DNA of 54,030 nucleotides from assembly GCA_900316935.1 (NCBI GenBank), contig ONEW01000013.1, positions 1 to 54,030 on the forward strand. Direction: 5' to 3'. Made by a program: the position numbers and the translations under genes. Origin of the DNA: an uncultured Selenomonadales bacterium (GTDB lineage: Bacteria; Bacillota; Negativicutes; Acidaminococcales; Acidaminococcaceae). How positions within the stretch are numbered: the stretch's first letter is position 1; every line of letters starts with the position of its first letter. The notes below the pieces were generated by a model. It was not told the DNA's origin and made no database searches. It was given only the letters and a program-made list of their open reading frames with translations. This document shows, piece after piece, positions 49,155 through 54,030 of the stretch.

Positions 49155-50132
49155 TCACCTGGCTTTGCCCAGCATATACAGCGGGTCGACGGTCTGCCCG
49201 TCCACCTGTACCTCGAAATGCAGGTGCGGTCCCGTGCTGTACCCCGTGCTGCCGGCGAATCCGATGATTTCGCCCTTGCGTACCTGCTGCCCCGGCGCCA
49301 CGGCGATGCCGCTCATGTGGCCGTAGACCGTCGTATAGCCGTGGGCGTGCTGGATCCGCACATAGCGCCCGTAGCCGCTGACCCAGCCGGCCGTGTCGAT
49401 TGTGCCGGCGGCCGCCGCGTAAATCGGCGTGCCGTAATCCACCGCGATGTCGATGCCCGGGTGCCAGTCCTGCCCGCTGCCGCCCATGGGCTTCATGCGC
49501 GTGCCGTAGTAGGAGCTGATGGTGCCCCCCTCCGTGGGCCACAGATCTGGCAGGCTGGAGCCGGAATCATAGCGTTTCTCCAGAATCGAGAGCAGTTCGT
49601 TCATCTTCGTCTTCTGCTCGTGGATCTGGGCCTTCAGGTTCTTGTTCTGCGCCCCGACGACGTCCATCATGCCGATGTCCGCCATGGGGCCGCCCTGTCC
49701 CAGATAGGCCGGGCCGGCCGGATCGTCCTTGCTGCCGGCCTTGTCCAAGCTGTCCGAAAAGTCGCGGTCCCCGCTGCTGCGGATGACGGCGCGGCGCAGC
49801 TTTGTCTCCAGCGTACGGATTTCGCTCATGTCGCGCAGCATCTTCTCATTGTCCGCCAGCAGGTTTTGCAGCCGGGCTTCCTGCTCCTTCTTATGGGAAA
49901 GGTATTCCTCGTATCCTTTGCGGTCGACAGGATACCGGTAATACTGGTAGCCGAAATACCCCGCGGCGCCAGCCAGCACGCCCACGCAGGCCACACAGGC
50001 CGCGACGGCCGCCAGCACCTTCTTTTTGGTGAAACACAGCATACGGCCCCGCCCGTTTTTCCCCGGAAGCACGAGGACGACGGGAGTGTCCGCCCTGCCC
50101 TTATCCTCCGTACCGTTTGTTTTTTCCTGCAT
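49155..50132 (-). CDS. M23 family metallopeptidase
   Basis: A cell-wall peptidase or divisome-related activator, 325 residues. A membrane helix at about 38-60 (VLAAVAACVACVGVLAGAAGY) anchors it; a coiled coil follows (about 78-110 and 160-185); then the M23 domain with the zinc motif HPGID and GPHLHFE. Both metal motifs are complete, so it is probably catalytically active. It begins 34 bases after the flippase gene and ends at a strong terminator. The substrate is presumably peptidoglycan. Confidence 0.9.
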   Translation of the reverse strand: MQEKTNGTEDKGRADTPVVLVLPGKNGRGRMLCFTKKKVLAAVAACVACVGVLAGAAGYFGYQYYRYPVDRKGYEEYLSHKKEQEARLQNLLADNEKMLRDMSEIRTLETKLRRAVIRSSGDRDFSDSLDKAGSKDDPAGPAYLGQGGPMADIGMMDVVGAQNKNLKAQIHEQKTKMNELLSILEKRYDSGSSLPDLWPTEGGTISSYYGTRMKPMGGSGQDWHPGIDIAVDYGTPIYAAAAGTIDTAGWVSGYGRYVRIQHAHGYTTVYGHMSGIAVAPGQQVRKGEIIGFAGSTGYSTGPHLHFEVQVDGQTVDPLYMLGKAR

Positions 50133-50166
50133 AATTGCCTCTCAATCTTTCAAAACCGGTCTTTCC

Positions 50167-51891
50167 TCACCGGAAGCAGCCGAACTTCCGGCCGATGCGA
50201 AGCATGCGGTGACCGACGTAGGGGATGCTTTCCAGGTCTTCCTTCGTCAGGCCGCCGATGACGGTCAGGCCGGCGGCGTAGACCGGGACGGCGACGACGA
50301 TGGAGAAAAGGACGGCCCAGGCCCCCAGATGGCCCGTTGCCTGCAGCACCGCCTCGACGGCGGCGCCCATGACGACCGCTGCCAGGGCCGGTTTGAAGAT
50401 GCTCCTGGCGGGCATGCTGTAACCGGTCAGCTTATAGACGAAGTACATGTTGATGATGGCGGCCACGCCGAAGTCGGCCACGGTCGCGACGGCGGAACCC
50501 CGGATGCCCATCCAGGGCAGGGCCGTCAGTGTCCAGTTCAGGATGACCTTCACCACGCAGGCGATGATCATGTTCACGACGGGGATGCCCGTGTGGCCCA
50601 GGCCCTGCAGCACGGCCGTGCTGACCTGGTGCAGCCCCAGGAGGACGATGCCGGCGCTCATGGTCATGATGGCCGGCGACGCGCCGGGGGCGTTATAGAT
50701 GAGGGCCGCCACTTTTTCCGCCAGCGTCAGGAGCCCGATGAAGCAGGGAAACGTGACGATCATGGCGACGCGCAGGGCCACGCCCGTCTTATGGCGCACA
50801 TTCTCCTCCTGGTCCAGGGCCCGCGCTTCCGAAATGGCGGGCACCAGGCTGATGGCCAGGGCCGCCGTGAAGATGGTGCTCAGGTTGACCAGGGGCACCG
50901 CCATGCCGGTCAGGTAGCCGAACAGCTCCGTGGCGTGGCCCACGTTGAAGCCTGCCGCTTCGAGGCGGTACGGCACGATGGCCAGGTCCAGGTTGGCCGT
51001 GACGGGTAGCATGAGGCTCGTGACGGACACGGGCAGGGCCAGTTTCAGCAAGCGCCTGATGATGAAGCCCGCCGATTCGCGGGGCGGGTCCGTCCAGGCC
51101 CTGCCGCTGCCCAGGGCCGCGATGTCGCGCCGGGCCGAGAGGGTGGCGATGCGCTGCTTCAGTTTACGGTAGAAGAACAGGAGCACCAGGAGGGCGCAGA
51201 ATGCGCCGAAGCCGGCACCCATGCTGGCGCCGCCGGCTGCCGCCGCCAGCCCGCGGGGCAGGAACCAGACCGCGAAGAAGAGCATGGTGACGACGCGGAC
51301 GATCTGTTCCGTCACTTCGGAGCAGGCCGTGGGCACCATGTACTGCCAGCCCTGCATGTAGCCGCGGAAGCTGGCCAGGAACGTGACGAAGAACACCGCC
51401 GGCGCCAGGGCGACGATGGAATAGTACGCCCGGGGGTCGCGGATGATGATGTGGTTGTCGATGATCCAGCCCGCCCCGAAAAAGAGGCACGACGAGAACA
51501 GGAGCCCCGTCACGAAGAGCAGGCGCAGCGTCACGTGGAACACGCGCTCCGCCCCGCCGTAGTCCTGCCGGGCCACCTTTTCCGCCGTGACGATGGAGAT
51601 GGCCACGGGAATGCCGGCCGAAGACACGGTGATGGCCATCAGGTAGATGGGGAACCCCATCTGGTAGAGGCCGATGCCTTCGCCGCCCAGGACGCGCGAA
51701 AGGAGGATCCAGTTGACGGCGCCGATGACCTTGACGACGACGCTCGACAGGGTCAGGATCAGCGTCCCCTTCAGGAAGCCGCTCCCCGGCGGCGGCGCGC
51801 CCAGGTTGTCCCGCCGGGCCTCCGCGCTGTCCGCGGGCCGGTCCTGCGGTTCCGTATTCATTTGTCGTTTGGTTTGCTCCGTATCGTTCAC
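50167..51891 (-). CDS. MurJ/SpoVB-like polysaccharide or lipid II flippase
   Basis: A 574-residue member of the MOP superfamily (polysaccharide biosynthesis protein, SpoVB group), with about 14 membrane segments. FLKGTLILTLSSVVVKVIGA and RVLGGEGIGLYQMGFPIY at the start, FRGYMQGWQYMVPTA and LGLHQVSTAVLQGLGHT later are typical. An N-terminal cytoplasmic extension of about 37 residues is charged. It begins with GTG 51891 behind AGGATG. It likely moves lipid-linked cell-wall precursors, consistent with the co-transcribed M23 peptidase. Confidence 0.88.
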   Translation of the reverse strand: MNDTEQTKRQMNTEPQDRPADSAEARRDNLGAPPPGSGFLKGTLILTLSSVVVKVIGAVNWILLSRVLGGEGIGLYQMGFPIYLMAITVSSAGIPVAISIVTAEKVARQDYGGAERVFHVTLRLLFVTGLLFSSCLFFGAGWIIDNHIIIRDPRAYYSIVALAPAVFFVTFLASFRGYMQGWQYMVPTACSEVTEQIVRVVTMLFFAVWFLPRGLAAAAGGASMGAGFGAFCALLVLLFFYRKLKQRIATLSARRDIAALGSGRAWTDPPRESAGFIIRRLLKLALPVSVTSLMLPVTANLDLAIVPYRLEAAGFNVGHATELFGYLTGMAVPLVNLSTIFTAALAISLVPAISEARALDQEENVRHKTGVALRVAMIVTFPCFIGLLTLAEKVAALIYNAPGASPAIMTMSAGIVLLGLHQVSTAVLQGLGHTGIPVVNMIIACVVKVILNWTLTALPWMGIRGSAVATVADFGVAAIINMYFVYKLTGYSMPARSIFKPALAAVVMGAAVEAVLQATGHLGAWAVLFSIVVAVPVYAAGLTVIGGLTKEDLESIPYVGHRMLRIGRKFGCFR

Positions 51892-52036
51892 AGTTACATC
51901 CTATCATGAAATACAGATTCAGGTCATACATAGTTACTATACCCTGTTTCGGGATTTTTCGCAAGATGGCCGTTCCGCGGAAACCCCGGCACAGAGGGCC
52001 TTGTTTGTGGCGCATTTGTGAAAATTGTGCAAAAAC

Positions 52037-52065
52037 TTTACAAATCTCTTTATAAACGTGATAAA
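52037..52065 (+). promoter_or_regulatory. Promoter of the outer-membrane protein gene
   Basis: TTTACA (52037-52042), 17-base spacer, GATAAA (52060-52065). Confidence 0.65.
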
Positions 52066-52102
52066 ATAAAAATGAATGACGTGGTGAAAGGAGGTTGCGA
52101 CC

Positions 52103-52717
52103 ATGCATGCAATGAAAAAAGTGCTGGCAGTGCTTCTGCTCTGCGGCTGCGGCTGTCTTTATTACGGCGGGCAGGCCTGCGCGTCCCCGCTGAAGAATTA
52201 CGGGCCGGGCCATGTGGCCGTGTCCGTCGGCGGTACGATTCCGACGAACATGCATTTCACGGAGTATGACACGGACAGCAAAAAGGCTTCGGTGTACGGC
52301 GGCGTGACAGCCGGCATCGGCAGCAATACGGCGTTGAACTACAAGTACGATACCTATAAGACGAGCTCGGATGACATTACGACGAACCAGCTGAACTTGA
52401 TGTACCAGTTCATTCCGGGCCTTTCCGTCTACGGCGGCTATGTGCACGCCAAGACGGATGTGGGGAATTTCGACAAGAGCAGTGATTCCGGCCAGATCGG
52501 CCTGCAGGGCCGCATCGACATCCCCCTGCTCTTCACTGTCTGGGGATCCGCCGGATACGGCAACAAGCTCAACTCTTTTGAAATCGGCGTGAGCAAGCCG
52601 GTCCTGAACAATCTGGACGTGGATGTCTCCTATTACGACAACCGCTTCAAGAAGCTGGACCAGGGCGGCGACGCCACGACGCGCGGCGTCCGGGCCGGTT
52701 TGACGATCAAATTCTGA
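52103..52717 (+). CDS. Outer-membrane beta-barrel protein
   Basis: A 204-residue exported protein. Residues 1-27 form a signal peptide ending in QACAS; a Cys-rich core (LLCGCGCLYYGG) is odd but the cleavage at ACA-S fits signal peptidase I. The mature part alternates polar and hydrophobic residues (GGVTAGIGSNTALNYKYDTY, then YGGYVHAKTDVG, SFEIGVSKPVL, VDVSYYDNRF) and ends TIKF with terminal Phe, the signature for outer-membrane insertion. It shows that the cell is diderm. ATG 52103 has AAAGGAGG. Function beyond barrel is unknown. Confidence 0.85.
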   Translation: MHAMKKVLAVLLLCGCGCLYYGGQACASPLKNYGPGHVAVSVGGTIPTNMHFTEYDTDSKKASVYGGVTAGIGSNTALNYKYDTYKTSSDDITTNQLNLMYQFIPGLSVYGGYVHAKTDVGNFDKSSDSGQIGLQGRIDIPLLFTVWGSAGYGNKLNSFEIGVSKPVLNNLDVDVSYYDNRFKKLDQGGDATTRGVRAGLTIKF

Positions 52718-52731
52718 ATCAGGGCGCCCCG

Positions 52732-52772
52732 AATCCCAAGGCAGTGCGAGAAGGCTGGCCTTGGGATTTTGT
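52732..52772 (+). terminator. Terminator of the outer-membrane protein gene
   Basis: AATCCCAAGGC and GCCTTGGGATT form an 11-bp stem followed by TTGTTCTTT. Confidence 0.85.
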
Positions 52773-52849
52773 TCTTTCCTGCCGCAGACGGGCTGTTGCG
52801 GGCCTGTTGCGAGGACTTGGGAAAATTTATAAAAAATATTAATTATCCG

Positions 52850-52878
52850 TTGACATCTTTTATTCAGTATGGTATAGT
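52850..52878 (+). promoter_or_regulatory. Promoter of reverse rubrerythrin
   Basis: TTGACA (52850-52855), 17-base spacer, TATAGT (52873-52878). The leader of about 110 bases is AT-rich at the end and carries an AAGGAGG site. Confidence 0.85.
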
Positions 52879-52995
52879 AAGGGTGTCAACAGGAACGGCA
52901 CACGCCGTACTGAACAAGGATATCTGCCGGACAGGCGGTCCGGTACAAGTTTAAATGACAAGAAAAAACAAGAGAAAAACAAGGAGGAAATTCAC

Positions 52996-53541
52996 ATGAA
53001 AAAGTTTGTATGCTCTGTCTGCGGTTATGTATATGAAGGCGAAGCTGCTCCGGCAAGATGCCCGCAGTGCGGCGCCCCTGCTTCCAAATTCGTGGAACAG
53101 AAGGGGGAAATGGGCTGGGCTGCTGAACATGTCGTCGGCGTTGCCAAGGACGTTCCGGAAGACATCAAGAAAGACCTGCAGGCCAATTTCGCCGGGGAAT
53201 GCACCGAAGTCGGCATGTACCTGGCCATGAGCCGCGTCGCATTCCGCGAAGGCTATCCGGAAGTCGGCCTGTACTATGAAAAGGCTGCCCATGAAGAAGC
53301 GGAACATGCCGCCAAATTTGCCGAACTGCTGGGCGAAGTCGTCACCGACAGCACCGAAAAGAACCTGGCCATGCGTGTAGAAGCGGAAAACGGCGCCACC
53401 GCCGGCAAGGCCGACCTGGCTAAACGTGCCAAGGCCGCCAACCTGGATGCCGTCCATGACACCGTTCATGAAATGGCCCGTGACGAAGCCCGCCATGGCA
53501 AAGCATTTGCCGGCCTGCTGAAACGTTACTTCAACAAATAA
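52996..53541 (+). CDS. Reverse rubrerythrin (peroxidase)
   Basis: Reduces hydrogen peroxide, protecting an anaerobe. The 181-residue protein has an N-terminal rubredoxin domain (CSVCGYVY and CPQCGAP, residues 6-27) followed by a four-helix ferritin-like diiron domain with [23 protein letters not shown] and DEARHGKAF Glu/His ligands. The domain order, rubredoxin first, is that of reverse rubrerythrin, known as NADH peroxidase in Clostridium acetobutylicum. It stands alone with its own strong promoter and terminator. Confidence 0.94.
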   Translation: MKKFVCSVCGYVYEGEAAPARCPQCGAPASKFVEQKGEMGWAAEHVVGVAKDVPEDIKKDLQANFAGECTEVGMYLAMSRVAFREGYPEVGLYYEKAAHEEAEHAAKFAELLGEVVTDSTEKNLAMRVEAENGATAGKADLAKRAKAANLDAVHDTVHEMARDEARHGKAFAGLLKRYFNK

Positions 53542-53581
53542 GGAAGACCCACAGTACGGGAAACAACTGTGATACAACGGC

Positions 53582-53610
53582 AAGGCCCTGTCCACGGACG
53601 GGGCCTTTTC
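53582..53610 (+). terminator. Terminator of reverse rubrerythrin
   Basis: AAGGCCC (53582-53588) and GGGCCTT (53601-53607) with TTTTC. Confidence 0.8.
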
Positions 53611-53669
53611 CGTACGCCACGCCGTCCCGCTCCCTGCGCCCTCCCCTGCCCGGCCGGCAACGGCCTTGC

Positions 53670-53698
53670 TTGACAGCGCGGTTTTCTTACTATATAAT
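53670..53698 (+). promoter_or_regulatory. Promoter of the tRNA cluster
   Basis: TTGACA (53670-53675), 17-base spacer, TATAAT (53693-53698): a perfect consensus promoter 23 bases before tRNA-Pro. Confidence 0.92.
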
Positions 53699-53721
53699 GT
53701 CAGAGTAACAGCAAGCGGCTT

Positions 53722-53798
53722 CGGGGCGTAGCGCAGTTTGGTAGCGCACCTGCCTTGGGAGCAGGGTGTCGCAGGTTCAAATCCTGCCGCTCCGACCA
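53722..53798 (+). tRNA. tRNA-Pro (TGG)
   Basis: A 77-base tRNA with encoded CCA. Acceptor CGGGGCG pairs with CGCTCCG, the anticodon loop CTTGGGA has anticodon TGG, and the T loop has GTTCAAATC. Confidence 0.96.
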
Positions 53799-53830
53799 AA
53801 TTCTTGGACCGGACTTGAAGGGTTACGCAT

Positions 53831-53904
53831 GCGGGTGTAGTTAAGTGGTATAACCTCAGCCTTCCAAGCTGATGTTGTGGGTTCGATTCCCATCGCCCGC
53901 TCCA
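53831..53904 (+). tRNA. tRNA-Gly (TCC)
   Basis: A 74-base tRNA with encoded CCA. Acceptor GCGGGTG pairs with CGCCCGC, the anticodon loop CTTCCAA carries TCC, and the T loop has GTTCGATTC. Confidence 0.95.
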
Positions 53905-53953
53905 TTTTATTTTGCGCCGGAACCGGGCGCGGCATCGTACGGGCCAATCACTG

Positions 53954-54030
<77 letters not shown>

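Overview
The window looks like a chromosomal segment of a diderm anaerobic Firmicute of the class Negativicutes (Megasphaera/Acidaminococcus-like); this is inferred from gene content and no database search was possible. The evidence is an outer-membrane beta-barrel protein ending in Phe beside typical Firmicute gene families, a reverse rubrerythrin, a four-subunit 2-oxoacid:ferredoxin oxidoreductase, a type III glutamine synthetase, short HisG with HisZ, a TrpR-like YerC regulator, and a Bacillus-type parS site (44046-44061) that suggests an origin-proximal position. Most of the window is GC-rich. About 4.2-16.3 kb is visibly AT-richer and holds defence and recombination genes plus gene remnants, so it is probably an acquired or rearranged island ending next to a tRNA-Ala gene.

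Layout. 1-4.3 kb: a secreted protein cut by the left edge, a xanthine salvage operon (xpt-permease), tag, a DUF523 gene and a broken GNAT gene. 4.3-6.5 kb: an uncharacterised possible nuclease, remnants of a relB-like antitoxin and of an hsdR 3' end, and an ACT-domain gene. 6.5-16.3 kb: a type I restriction-modification locus (hsdM, hsdS N-half, silent hsdS C-half on the other strand, broken HNH gene, tyrosine recombinase, complete hsdS, hsdR, GIY-YIG/DUF4357 protein). Four copies of a 13-bp sequence in two inverted pairs, all in the same reading phase, make this an invertible, phase-variable specificity system. 16.5-21 kb: tRNA-Ala, murI, and csoR-copA, in which CopA carries a C-terminal CopZ-like domain with its own ribosome binding site. 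21-31.3 kb: yerC-hisZGDCBHAF-hisIE followed by a family II pyrophosphatase. 31.3-33.4 kb: SAM-I riboswitch and metNI. 33.4-38 kb: a TetR regulator, the korDABC-type operon and a secreted protein. 38-42.7 kb: feoA-feoB, a FeoB-associated Cys-rich protein, a HisKA_2 sensor kinase and an ANTAR response regulator in one compact operon. 42.7-51.9 kb: nagA, parS, glnA type III with an attenuator-like leader, bioB behind a BirA-like operator, rmuC, an M23 peptidase and a MurJ/SpoVB-like flippase. 52-54 kb: an outer-membrane protein, reverse rubrerythrin and a tRNA-Pro/Gly/Arg cluster.

How the genes work together. The main theme of the island is restriction specificity changed by site-specific DNA inversion. 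The remainder is housekeeping: histidine synthesis with co-transcribed PPi removal, methionine uptake under a SAM riboswitch, copper export under CsoR, ferrous iron uptake linked to an antitermination two-component pair, ferredoxin-dependent 2-oxoacid oxidation, nitrogen assimilation, biotin synthesis and envelope functions.
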